Below, one piece after another: positions 33,760 to 44,537 of a stretch of 64,000 nt of DNA; the first letter of the stretch is position 1, and each line of letters begins with the position of its first letter. The translations under genes were made by a program, and so were the position numbers. Under the pieces are notes generated by a model. That model worked only from the letters and a program-made list of their open reading frames with translations, did no database searches and was not told the origin of the DNA. The DNA is from Auricularia sp. M13 (Eukaryota; Basidiomycota; Agaricomycetes; Auriculariales; Auriculariaceae). The DNA lies in NCBI GenBank assembly GCA_037042915.1, contig CM073193.1:5518001-5582000 (forward strand). Direction: 5' to 3'.

Positions 33760-35930
33760 ATGGAGAACGAACCCGAGAAACAAGAAGGAGCGCATCGTCC
33801 AGTGGACGAACTGGAGGAAGGCGAGCTGGAGGAAGGCGAGCTGGAGGATGAGGTGATAGAAGATAATGCGACCAAGTCGCCTTCGCCGCGCACGGCGCCA
33901 TCGGTGACTAGAGCCGGTGGTTATCAGTCGGTCGAAACTCTGCGCTATGGTGGCATTCCAAATGAATGTGCCGAAAGGCACAATTCAGTCGCGCTCACCG
34001 TTGCGCTCACGACGCGTGCACACGCGCAAGCGCGCGACGCAACCACAGCAGCTGGACGAGCTGACCAATTGCCCGTCCGCGCGCCTCCCTCTGAGCCGCG
34101 CGCTCTACGGGGAGCACCTTCCGCTGCCCTACGTACACAACGACAGTCCAGTACCGGCCATGTTGGCATCGAACTCAGTGCGCCTCACGCACCACGCTAC
34201 GCCGCACCGCCCACAGGCCCGAGTCAGGATGATGATGGCTATTCTGCTGGTCAACGCCGCCACGCGATTCCACACCGCGATGCGCCCGCGCCTAAGCGCA
34301 AACGCCTACCTGAGGTCATGAACACCGTGCCAGACGCGCAGGGCAACAAGATTCTGCGGCTGGAAACCCTGGTTCGCGAAAAAGAGAAGCAAATCGACGA
34401 CCTCCAGTGGGCGCTGGCAGAGGCGCAGGCTCAGTTTCATATTTACAAGACCCGCGGGCCAGATCATGTTCGTCTCCCATCTATACGTGTTTCCAGCGCT
34501 GACATGACTATGGGCAGTTCGACGTCAATCTGAACGAACACATCAAGAGGAAGTACTGGAAGCGCAACAATCCCGACCGCGCTAAGGACAACTGGCGCCT
34601 GGACGAGCTTTCAGACATCAGCGACGAGGAGTCCCCGCGTTCGTCAACAGGACCGCCCTCGCGGCCCGCTGCCGCTGGCCACGAGCCTATGACCAACGAC
34701 AACGGCAACAGCGATGCTTCTCCGGGGGTGATATACACCGTCTATGACGAGCTCGATGAGGGCACAGACACGCCTTGCGCGTTTGACGACGATCGGGACA
34801 CCAACGATGCGGCAGCGAATATGGACATGGTCGCTGGCGCCAATGCTTTACGCCGCAGGATAAATGCTCTCTCCGACGCAAACCGGGTCGATGAGCCTTC
34901 ATCGGCCGCCCAGCAGCTTGCGAGGCAGGAACTGTTGGAAAAAACAGCGATTGTGCAATACGGTCTCCGGTTCAGCTATACGCTGTCACTATGGCAGGAG
35001 GACGGGAACTGGGTACCAGCGCCACTCGGGCGGTTCGGACAGCCCTACTGGAAGGGTTCAGCTTGGGAAGACTTCGACCCAAGGCGTATATTCATTAAGG
35101 ACGGCGCTGAGCGGGTAGCCCTCGATTCGAAGCAGTTTCTCCAGCTCGCGCAGGACGCCGCCCGCATCGCATTTGTCTACCGCAGCGCCACTCAGAGACA
35201 GGTGGTCTCGCTGGCGCTTCAGAACAAGCTCGGACTAATCAACGCGCACGAGCCCGACATGGTCAGCCTCTGCAGGACGAACCCGGGTCGCGTACCAGTG
35301 GCCATCCGCCGGCATTACAGGCACAACGCGCTGAAGAACATATTTTATACGGAGTATGACGCGGCGGACATCAGTAACCATATCATACTGTCGTTATGCG
35401 GCCCGCAGAAGACGCAGGATGGGATAACGAGACGAGATTATCACGACCAGAGGCGCGCGTGGCTGCAAGCGGTCGAGATATTTATCCTCGACTGGCTTCC
35501 TCTGTTCGCTAGCAGACTCGCCGATCCTGAGACGCTGGGAGAGGACATTGTGCCGTGGCCAGTCGAGATCAACCTGGTTCACCGTCGCGCCAAAGACGAT
35601 GAGCTGTACACAAAAATGTGGACGCACCTCACCCGCAACGGAGTGCCGCGTCGCTGCCTCTTACCAGGCGGCGACTTCCACGATTACATCAGACGAGGCC
35701 GCATCATGGAAGCTGAGCGGAGGAGGTTGTCGACTGCTTTTGATGAGATCTGGGGCCAGGGCGCGGTGTCTCAGGAACAAAAAAGGGTTTGGGTCGGGGA
35801 TAGGCTGCCGTACGAACCTGTCCCTGAGGGATTTCCTGTGCTGCGCGTGAAGATGGGCGTGGAGACGCGAAAGCGGCTGGCGACGAAATACAGAGAGCGC
35901 TGCAACCATCAGGGCTTCATACCGGTGTAG
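33760..35930 (+). CDS. Two-exon gene of unknown function, 706 residues
   Basis: Exons 33760-34467 and 34518-35930. The 50-nt intron has GTTCGT, a GCTGAC branch site and GGGCAG, and is phase 0. The start ATG at 33760 has a strong context (GACCATGG). An earlier ATG at 33703 is in frame but in poorer context. N-terminus: two tandem LEEGELEEGELED-type acidic repeats, then NATKSPS, a disordered Ala/Arg/Pro-rich part, a nuclear-signal-like APKRKRLPE, and a coiled coil (LETLVREKEKQIDDLQWALA). After the intron: FDVNLNEHIKRKYWKRN, then a conserved-looking globular half with WEDFDPRRIFIKDGAER, LALQNKLGLINAHEPD, NPGRVPVAIRRHYRHN, WLQAVEIFILDWLPLF and a C-terminus GFIPV. I recall similar large families in Agaricomycete genomes without a known function, possibly repeat-associated. 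It looks intact. Confidence 0.75.
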
Positions 35931-36171
35931 ACTTCTCGTAATGTATGTACATCGAGTTACTCGTTCCTTGTACTTCTAGGTCAATTCGAAGACGTGCATT
36001 CATGAAATCACACTAATCTGTACGGAACATGAAGATGAGGATATATTATTTGACCGGCCTAGACTGAGCGCTTATGGAGCCATGAGGTTGCGAAGCGAGC
36101 TCCGACCGACTCCTGAGTGCCGAGTCTCGCCAATATCTGTTTGACCAGGCGCCCGAAGGTACTGGCTGTAC

Positions 36172-36173
<2 letters not shown>

Positions 36174-36241
<68 letters not shown>
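36174..36241 (+). repeat. (AGT)n microsatellite, about 22 units
   Basis: Uninterrupted trinucleotide tract of 68 bp, immediately followed by two copies of a GAGAGAGTGCCGAATCC unit (36244-36281). It sits about 115 bp from the breakpoint where the HECT fragment D1 begins. Confidence 0.97.
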
Positions 36242-36357
36242 CAAGAGAGAGTGCCGAATCCGAGAGAGAGTGCCGAATCCGCGCTTTGTTCCCTGCGCAG
36301 TCCTGACCATGGTGGCGTTGTCTCCAAATCTTCGCAGTCTACACACATACTGACGCT

Positions 36358-37880
36358 CAACGGTTCTCGGTTGTGGCGGGGGTGTTGGCACCATTCTCCT
36401 TGAGAGAGACGACTATCCTGGACGACTGTTGTGACACAGAGCCATTAGTTAGGTGACGCAGCGCGACTTGAAAATGCTATTACTCGCCTCATCAGTGTCG
36501 ATGCTGAAGGTCATGTCTACTGGCGCGTGAAATATCCATCCAAAAGCGGTCCCGCCCATGACGCAGCTCACAGATCTGATAAACGAGGGATGCACCGGAC
36601 TGACAGCTGATGCGCGAGTCGGTTGGTAGGTGAGCTTGTCGGCGAGGTTGGAACCAGCAATAATCCGGGTGGAACATATGTCTTGCCAGGATCTGGAACC
36701 ACTCGCACGTTACACCACCAGCATCCTCGTCGTCGTAGAAGAGAACCCTGAGCTTGCCGTACTGGATCTGCGCGCGCGCCGCGGGTTGGTTCGACGTTAC
36801 AAATACTGGAAGGATGCGCATCAGCCAAGCCGACGAAAAGGTCCGCCGTTCGTGGCGTCATGGGTGCGCTGGGCGACGTAGCTTGTACTGTGCGGCCAGT
36901 CTTGGTGCCGGCGTGCTTGCATACCACCATGAGGGTTTCGATGAGGGGGCGAAGAACTGTTGCAGTATGTTCGACGTCCGACTTTTCCAGTACGACCGCA
37001 AGGACGTTTCCCAAACGCCAAGGAGGAGCAAACTTGAACGTCTCATAGACGGCGTCCAGTTTGATGGCGTCGTCTTCGCGCCTGACGAGCCCAGAGTCGA
37101 TTTGGAAGCATATATGTCGCCGATAGTCCTCGAAGGAGCTTCTCCTGGTCGGACGAGGCAGGGGAGAACCTGAAAGGGATCGTGGTAGCTGTGGCCCAGA
37201 TAGACGTCGTCGGTCAGCTCCTTGGCTAGTTCATGATCGAGATTCATGTAAATGTGGGAGCGGAGGTCCTGTGCCCTCAATCGAAGCTCGGAGTCCATGG
37301 TATCGGGCCACGTTCTGGATCAGGGTGAGCGAATGCTGGAAGGTCCGGTCCGAGCATTCGCCGCCCCTGAGGAGGTTGCGAAGCACGCTGGCTTGGACGA
37401 CAGGGAGGTTTGAAATCAGCGAAGACGATTCTTCAGACGAGGGAGCAGTTGCTCAACAGCCGCAGCGGACGTGCCGCAGAGGGGATAAAGAGAGCGCAGC
37501 CGCGTCGGGGGCCGATGATGACCAAGTCGGCGGCTCAGTTCCTTGAGGGGTCGCCAGGTCTGCTGGTACGGGGTATCTGGCTGGGGCGGCGAGGCTATCG
37601 CCAGGCTTCTTGAGCATTGCGAGCGGTTCGGTGACAATCGCAAGGAGAGACGCGACGGTATCCATGATGGACACAGTTTTAAATAAAAGCTGGCGGTCAA
37701 GCAGACCTGGAAGGGTGACTTCAATGGACCGCGGGGGTTGCCCGCTCCTTTCCTTTTCCCTTGCACGACGTCGAACGGCAACTTGTTGACCAGAGACGAA
37801 GAAGACCGATGAAAGCTCGTTTTTTCTGACAATACAAGCGAGTGCCTCCAAGGAAAGCTGGGAACGAAGCTGCCTATGGA
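36358..37880 (-). pseudogene. HECT ligase fragment D1 (middle region and HECT N-lobe)
   Basis: Direct copy of 11858-13580 with few substitutions. It keeps MGNVLAVVLEKSDVEHTA, AGGVTCEWFQILARHMF and the relict intron, but lacks about 215 bp of the N-lobe (the segment with DFDNKRNYF). It starts abruptly at 36358, exactly where the C-lobe coding would begin; the C-lobe lies in inverted orientation at 40253. A short duplicate of an internal piece (GATGAGGGGGCGA onward) recurs at 37916-37975. Confidence 0.82.
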
Positions 37881-38199
37881 CTCGTTGGCCAGTGGCGATG
37901 ATCGAATTAGGATTCGATGAGGGGGCGAGGAAATGTTGTAGTATGTTCGACGTCCGACTTTTCCGGTACGGCTTCAAGCTTCAAGGCAAGCCGTCTAGCG
38001 GAAGCGCGATGCATGGCTTAGAATTGTATTCTTTACGGCAGCTGGAGCAAGATATTCTGCGTATTATGAACTGAAACCAACCGCTATCATGCTCAGAAGT
38101 CCTACCAGTCCAGAGATCGAAGCGCATGCAACGTCTATGCAATAGAATCAGACGGCAACACTGCGTGCCGCAACCTCACACACAAGGCAGTCCGTACTC

Positions 38200-38720
38200 T
38201 CTGAGGGACAGTATAACCATGGTCATCCAGCCCGGTGTGTAATGCCACAGCCGTTCGAGCGGCCAGCGGCGAGCGCTAGCGTCACTCGTAGGGCTACTTG
38301 GTAGCGGATGTGTCTGGATAGCGCAATGCCTGTGCGCGGGGCGACCAGGGTGCTGCATTCAATGGAAAGGTAGGTAGGTAGATAAGGAGAAAATCGAAAG
38401 ACATGTACAAGACACGGTTCGGCTTGCTCCGCACTCCGACGGTATCTTACTCGCACCAGAACGTCAGCTTGCTCGCACTTTTGTTCATCGCGCGGGAGAT
38501 ATCGACAGGGCTGCGTAATCGGGACCAGTGAATGGCGCTGGTGGATTCATGGTTCATGCGACCAAGTCGCCCTCCACGCACGGCGTGCAAACGAGCCGGC
38601 GCAAGCTCTATTGGGCTCACGATTACTGCATATCCTGGCTTTGAATTGAAGTCTGAACTGGAATCCACTTTTGACTTATCTCCAGGCAGATCGTCGAAGC
38701 CATATTCAGATTGTGCTGCC
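38200..38720 (+). repeat. R-family repeat, copy R5 (core 38291-38572)
   Basis: Core of 282 bp between GGGCTACTTGGTAGC (38291-38305) and GCGACCAAGTCGCCC (38558-38572). The right flank GGGCTCACGATTA.. to about 38720 matches R2. A short GGTA tract lies at 38371-38383. Confidence 0.85.
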
Positions 38721-38873
38721 TATACAACCAATGAAGCGCCAAGATTCGCCGAACCTTTCAGACGTCCATATTACTGCTCTCATCCGTGCATAGGCGTACT
38801 ATATAGGTCCATGTCCATTATCATTCAGGCGTCCAATATAGGTTCATGTCCATCATCATTATCATCGCTCTGT

Positions 38874-39404
38874 TCACGTTGAGCAGTTCCTTCGCAGCAG
38901 ATTCGGCCACTGGCAAGTCGTCAGAATATGGACACTCGGGCACGTGCATACCAACCTGATCTTGGACAAGAACGGTCGGAGATCGACCGCTGGTCGCCGT
39001 TTCAGCTCAGCGAGTTCTGCAAGGGACAGCGTCTGTATCCAGAGCGGATTGTAGAAATTCTCTGGCAGCCCAACGGCAGCATCATGGTCTACAACGCGCA
39101 TTGGAGGATGGTTAACTCGGTGGCGAAATCGGTTTCCAGACTGCGTCGCCGCCCCTTCCTGTGCTGACTCCGCCGCTAGATGTGGGTCGAACAGCATGTG
39201 AAATATCCGAGTGACATCGGGATTGATCCAAAAAAATTCAATTCTGCGAAAAATAGGCATCCCTGGCTTGGATAGTTCGTCGTCGGTCTCGTCATCGCTT
39301 ACGGTCCCATTGTCGAGTTCCCGAAATATAGCGTAAAAGGTGGACAGCTCCCCATGATCAAGGCAAATGCGTAGCCGAAGTTTGGACAACTGTAATCGAG
39401 TCAT
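38874..39404 (-). CDS. Hypothetical protein ORF, 176 residues
   Basis: ATG at 39404. Reads like real protein: LRLRICLDHGELSTFYAIFR, an acidic stretch (VSDDETDDELSKPG), then IFRRIEFFWINPDVTRIF, and VGLPENFYNPLWIQTLSLAE near the end. I recall GLPxNFY..xW patterns in repetitive basidiomycete proteins, but cannot name a family. It lies inside the segment that appears inverted (36356-40252). Single exon; the C-terminal residues after about 150 are less convincing and may belong to an intron. Confidence 0.4.
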   Translation of the reverse strand: MTRLQLSKLRLRICLDHGELSTFYAIFRELDNGTVSDDETDDELSKPGMPIFRRIEFFWINPDVTRIFHMLFDPHLAAESAQEGAATQSGNRFRHRVNHPPMRVVDHDAAVGLPENFYNPLWIQTLSLAELAELKRRPAVDLRPFLSKIRLVCTCPSVHILTTCQWPNLLRRNCST

Positions 39405-39604
39405 CGAACGTTGAAATTCTTTTTACTAATTATAAGTCCACACGTACAGAAACTTGCCGAGCTTGCTTGCGGCATACTGATAGCAACTCAGGTCCCCGCG
39501 ACTTGAGGGTTTCGCGCATTCAGTCCTCTGCTCTCGCCTTTATGCCTCGTCCTGAGCAGCCTTTATGGTCGGAATGCAATGTACAAGCACCGGTACTGAC
39601 AACC

Positions 39605-39910
39605 GAACAGCCGCAATGTATACTGTAGAGCTAATAATTATTACCATGGACGTTGGACCGTGACATGTCGGAGACATTACCTTGGGGCACCCGTGACACG
39701 TGACATTGCCAGACATACAAGAGAAATTTTGGCTCAATCAGTGCTTCTCAGCAGAACAAGGCACAACTGGACAGTGAGAAAGAGTATTTGATACAGTTAT
39801 CTCATTTCTAGGCTGTTTCTGGGGCCTCCTCAGGCCCTCAAACACTTTATCTGTGCAATACATCGACCATCGGGATGCCGAACACTGTGTTTCTGCAGAG
39901 ATTCTGTGAG
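39605..39910 (-). repeat. Dispersed repeat, inverted partner of 56085-56320
   Basis: Reverse complement shares long stretches with 56085-56320, for example CTAGAAATGAGATAACTGTA and CATGTCACGGTCCAACGTCC, with several indels. Neither copy has a gene I recognise. Confidence 0.8.
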
Positions 39911-40252
39911 ATTTTGCTGTTATGTAATACAATATAGCGGTGAGAAATTCTCGAACACCGTGACACCCTATTACCATGAGGGGCCAGGCCTGATACCCTG
40001 TAGGAAGCACAGCCATCTGGTAGAACTCCTGTATAACCTTTATGTTTGAATTGGATGTCATCCACAACTCTCCCCCTCTTGGCTGTGATGGAGTCGCAGC
40101 GACAGCTGGGTATGTTCGCAGGTCCCCGCAAGCGTTCATGCGTGCCACAGTCTGTGTACCTCTTCCAATCTCTCTCAAGCATAGGCGAAGGCTATCTCGC
40201 TCATCGCCGACTCTTACACGCTTTGCTCATCATGGGGGAAGGTCATGATCAG

Positions 40253-40810
40253 AGTTGGCCGCAGAGTACCGTCTCTATCTGTCGATCAAGGACCATATCA
40301 AGTCGCTGCTTAGCGGATTCTACGAGATCATCCATCAAGCTCTCCCCTTCATTGTGCGTGCGGGATCTCCTTTTTTACTGAAGCTCCAGACAACTGAAGC
40401 AATTGCGTTTCAATGAGCAGGAGGTCGAGTTGCTCATATCCGGCACCCCCGACACCGACATGGACGAATGGCGGCCAGCGACAGAGACCAACGGGTTATA
40501 CCTCCTCCGATCCCGTCATAGTCTGCTGGTGGCGCGCTTTCCACGGTGCGCGCCGCCGCGCGCGCGCCGCTTTTCGCGTGTCGTGCACGGCTTCGGCCCG
40601 CAAACCATACGGAGACGCAGACCGGCTCATACATGTGGGTAGCTCAAGATGAACGATGCGCAGTGGCTGATTGTGAGCAACAGGCTTCAATCGAGTTGAC
40701 TTTCCGCGTTATTCGTCGTACGAGATGCTGCGCGCGCGGTTGTTATTGGCCATTAACGAACGCGGCGAAGGCTTTGGGTTTGCATCTTCTCTGGTTGCTT
40801 TGAGCCGTAG
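40253..40810 (+). pseudogene. HECT ligase fragment D2 (HECT C-lobe)
   Basis: Plus-strand copy of the C-lobe part of fragment A: AEYRLYLSIKDHIKSLLSGF, FNEQEVELLISGTPD and the C-terminal GFGF segment (about 40770). The AHTC motif expected around the catalytic cysteine is followed by TAG in that frame, and the frame changes repeatedly. Together with D1 it would make one continuous copy if the DNA between them were inverted. Confidence 0.8.
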
Positions 40811-41705
40811 TCGCACGCTTCCTCTCTCGCTTCATCATCCAATCGCGCATTGATTCATCGGCTCAGTTTCGTATTTCACTACCCGAATAGATGAACGAAA
40901 GTTTTACAACGTTGCCACTCGTCGTAAATCAGAGCCTTCAATCAGGCCTTTAACGCCTTCGCGGTTCTGCCCATCGTGCTGATGGGGATTAGGAAATGTT
41001 ATTGATCTCAGCCTGGGCACCGTATGCGAGGATTGGGTCCGTCATAACTCTTCGCTGTGTAGGGTCTGGGCGCAGCGAATCCAGACGAGGATTTGGTGCA
41101 GCGATGTTGCCCGCCGTCAAACTTGACGAGGACAAATCCCACATGAGCAGTTGGCAGATGTGGAGTGAGAGTTACAGACTGAAGTAGGACTTTCCTCGCT
41201 CAGGTCCTGACCGCGTTGTCCTGCATCAATCCAGTCCATACCGGGCCGTGGTGAATAATCAGCGCCTGAAGATGACCGTGCACATTGGTGCATCGTATGT
41301 GCATATCGGCTCACTCTCAGATCGATTGCAGGTGACATACAGCTCGGAGCTCCTACGTATATGAACAGGAACTTCCTAAGCAGCTGAAGCCGTTCACGTG
41401 ACGAATGAGAGCGGGGCATGCGGGCACTGCTTTGGGGCTGGGCGCAGCGCTTCGCAGGTGGCGGTCCAGATTAGATGAGAAGCGCAGCGATTGGCAATCC
41501 ATGCAGGGGTTGGCGAACATTCGCCGATCCTGTGCCGGCGTAGACCGAGGCGCCCGCCTGGCCAAGCGCGCGATCTCCCATAATCCAAGATGAGGTCGAC
41601 TTATAACGATGCTGCTCTGCGCTTCTCCTGCTACTGCATACAGCCCGCCGCACCACACAACGATGGGCAGGATTTCCCGCAAGAGCACTGACAAGGTGTG
41701 CTACG
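40253..41705. repeat. Inverted arm of the large duplicated block
   Basis: Reverse complement of about 10340-11862. It includes the HECT C-lobe, a roughly 500-bp middle part (40810-41330) with no gene seen, and the 5' flank of the C2H2 gene copy. It has one 45-bp unit where arm A has two. Confidence 0.85.
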
Positions 41706-42465
41706 GGACTGAGCTCTCTGGCAGCGGGTGCAACTGCTGACCCGCCGTCCAGGCCGTCGCTACTGCGCCCCGGGCGCAGCGTCTCACCAGGGGCAGGGCA
41801 AATCTTGCTGTGCAGCCTTCTGCGCCCGATCCTCCGGCAGCATCGTCGTCGCCGTCCGCGCCGGCGAGTACACAGACACAGATTCAGCCTGCAGACTCGA
41901 CCCCCGATCGCCGACCGCGCGTCGAAGATGTCGTCGACGATGACCACCGACCCCGCCGCACACCGCACACAGCGATCTCCGACCTGTTCGCGCCTGACGC
42001 TGCAGCTGGCGTTGGACTCCGGCCACTGCGCCCATTGCCCCGTCCGATCACCGACTTCACCGTGCACGCGTCTGCGGTGAGTCTGTTCGCCGATGGGTCT
42101 TTGCTGCCACTGACGCGTGTTTCGCAAGGACCTCCATGCCGTCGTCGCCTCCCAGGTGCTTTCACCCGCTAGAGTCTCTCCCGCGTTCTGATCACATCTA
42201 TTGCTGCAGCCGACCGCGGAGCCGCCACATGTCGACCGCGATGTATCCGTCGCGGCAGGTCCCGGAGAGGGCATTGCGGACCCCTCGGGGCCTCGTATCG
42301 ACCCGTACAATGTGCCCCCGGCCTCTCACATCCAAGTCGGCGCGAACATCTCCCAGGACGTGCCCCTGCCAGCGCCCCAGGCCCTCGTCTCCACGTTGCC
42401 TTCGGTCGTGCATATGGTGGGCGTCCAGTTCCCAGTTCTCTTCGCCTTCTCAAACGACCATTTTG
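41340..42465 (+). pseudogene. Partial copy 2 of the C2H2 gene: promoter and exons 1-4
   Basis: Nearly identical to the reverse complement of 58650-59745. Exon 2 (PADSTPDRRPRVEDVVDDD) and exon 4 (HIQVGANISQDVPLPAPQA) are readable with the same intron positions. The similarity stops just after the exon-4 end (LVSTLPSVVHM, about 42418), so the zinc-finger exons are missing. After that the sequence is unrelated. Confidence 0.82.
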
Positions 42466-42984
42466 TCGCCTAGCTCACCGCTCAGCCCTGCCCAGCGCCG
42501 GCTCCTACGAACGCAGTACCTCCTACCAACAGCCTTCCTGAAAATATGTCCGTTGAGGTATGCCAGCAACGGAGCTTGCCCTTCGGTGTTGGTGATTTCT
42601 TCCACAGGCTGCTGGAAGCGCGGAAATTTCGCGCCCCAATTGCTTCAGAATTTTGATCAGACTTCCCACTGAGCCATCATCCAGCACTACGCCGGGGGGT
42701 TCTCGAGATGGTCGCTCTGCGCGAGCCTTCGCCACTGAGCCCGCGAACGAATCCGCGAAGCTGGTCGTGAACATTTTCCTTAACCCTGCTTCCGTTGTTG
42801 AACTTGGACTTTGACGACATACCCATACACCTCGTTTTCCATGTACGTACGCTTGTCGCGGGCCCATAATAACATCGTAATCACACCTCTCGCTGAGTTC
42901 ACGTCGTTGTTGCGTACCCCGCCGGATATAGGGAAGTCATTGGGCTCCCTCGGCGTCGATTGGCACGGAGGTTCTGGAAGTCGG
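42466..42984. other. Unassigned segment between duplicated blocks
   Basis: A minus-strand frame (42867-42523) reads GSVGSLIKILKQLGREISAL, and a neighbouring frame near 42600-42530 reads EITNTEGQAPLLAYLNGH, which has a weak ankyrin-like feel. This is too short to call. Confidence 0.25.
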
Positions 42985-44025
42985 AGCGCGCAGACCGAAA
43001 CATCTTCTTGAGCTGTGCACCATCCCGCTGTCTGAGTCAGAAACACGAATTACGTCCACCGTATGCCGTCTTTAATACCGTCTGTGCCAGAAGGGCCCCC
43101 ATTGACTCGACTCGGGGCTGTACAGGATCATGAGAAGGTCCGGGTTGACGATCACAGCCCGACTTGCTGATCACAGCCTTGAGATATACCACTTACTATA
43201 TGAATCCTGCTGTTCATTCTGTGAGAATCTGCCCCGCTCTCGTCTGCATCTGACGCTCTCATCCGCATCTCACGTGATCTTCAAACAGATTCGGGACGAC
43301 TATGTGCACCCAATTCCGCCAGCTAACGAACAGCAGCTTCAGTCGCCGTCGCGACATAGTGAGGGAGCCGACGCCCTGGCGGGACGACATAGACAGAAGT
43401 CAACAACCACCGGCATCAGACTCTCACGGCACAGATTCGTTACCCGAAGAACCAGCTTTGGTCGCTCCTCTGCACCTGCTATCAAATAATAATAGCCCGA
43501 TGATGAGGCTTCAAACGGCGCAAGGTCCGCATTCCGCTCCTCGCCAGGTCACCGATTACAGACTCGATGCTCTCGTGCATGCGTACGACGGCATGTGGCC
43601 ATTCAATGAGACAAAGTTCTTTTTGACGCAACCCAGAGAACATGTGCAACGGATTGCGGTTAGCCTCGCCGTGGATTGGTTTCAGCCGAACAGTGTGACC
43701 CGCCTCAGCGCTGTCAACCTCAGTCTCGTGCCCTTGCACTGTCCACGTCCACAGCCAGAGCAGCGATACTCACTCGAGATCAGGCATACTGTCAGTGTCC
43801 CGCCTAGCCGCAGGAATACAGATGTCATATCATACTGGAGTGACCTTCTTGACGAACTTCACCAGCTTTGGAACGCTGACGTGCCCGTTCGGCGGACGTC
43901 GCTGGCCCTCCACACCCGTATTATTCATGCCGCTTACCTACCTACCGTCGGTGATGTGCCATCCCGGCAGGAAATCATAGGCTTCAATCCTCCGAGGTCC
44001 CACTGTCCATACTGCGAGTGACACA
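42985..44025 (+). mobile_element. Tnp2-type transposase remnant, copy 2
   Basis: Starts with the 540-bp segment shared with 19628-20170 and continues in one open frame (43302-44021) into recognisable Tnp2 sequence: RIAVSLAVDWFQPNSVTR, ISYWSDLLDELHQLWNADVP, SRQEIIGFNPPRSHCPYC. The section between IDWFQP and the DELL block lacks the usual LPGPKE motif, so it is internally deleted. A MITE interrupts the element right after HCPYCE. Compared with the 0.4-4.1 kb element it shares family, not close sequence. Confidence 0.8.
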
Positions 44026-44033
44026 GCGTGCCA

Positions 44034-44529
44034 TAGCGCTCAGTTAGTTATCTCCTGTGAGGTAACTAACACGTTACTAACGTTATGTGTTAGTAACACC
44101 GTGTTAGTAACATTGTTAGTAACAGTTGCGCTTATATAATACAATGCAGGTTGAGGGTGCATCTTGCTCTTCTCCGAGGTCAGTAAATAGCATACTAGAG
44201 GTGCTCTCAGCAAGCTCTGAGGTCAGAGGCACATGTTAAGCTCTCCAGGATAGTTCATTGAGTTCCACACAGCAAGTGGGGCACTCAGGTATATGAGATT
44301 AGCCGAAATTTCACACTTCCAGGCAATATAAGACATTCGGAGGCTGTGAAAAGTGAGATTCACCCGATCAAAGTCACTCAAGGGTCAGGATCCCTTCCTC
44401 AGCTGGCGGCTCTGATGTGCCTGTGAAGTTAATAACACGACCTTCCCCCAGCGCAGGCGTTACTAACATGTTACTAACTAACACGTTAGTAACAAAGTTA
44501 GTAACTTTCGGTAACTAACTGAGCGCTAG
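44034..44529. mobile_element. Non-autonomous hAT-type MITE, 496 bp, with 8-bp target duplication
   Basis: Perfect 17-bp terminal inverted repeats: TAGCGCTCAGTTAGTTA at 44034 and its complement ending at 44529. The repeats are flanked by the direct repeat GCGTGCCA (44026-44033 and 44530-44537). An 8-bp target duplication and a terminus fitting the YARNG pattern are hallmarks of the hAT superfamily. Subterminal zones at both ends are packed with GTTACTAAC/GTTAGTAAC motifs in both orientations, as expected for transposase binding sites. No coding capacity. It is inserted in the Tnp2 remnant, so it is younger than that element's decay or insertion. Confidence 0.9.
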
Positions 44530-44537
44530 CGTGCCAA

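Noticed and set aside
36174-36241. TAG tract as telomere-like or centromeric repeat
   Set aside because: A plain trinucleotide microsatellite; fungal telomeres are usually TTAGGG and none is present.
10320-41705. Large inverted repeats as ends of one giant transposon
   Set aside because: The arms have different internal rearrangements, the partner arm is broken by an inversion, and no target duplication or terminal motif is seen at the outer limits.
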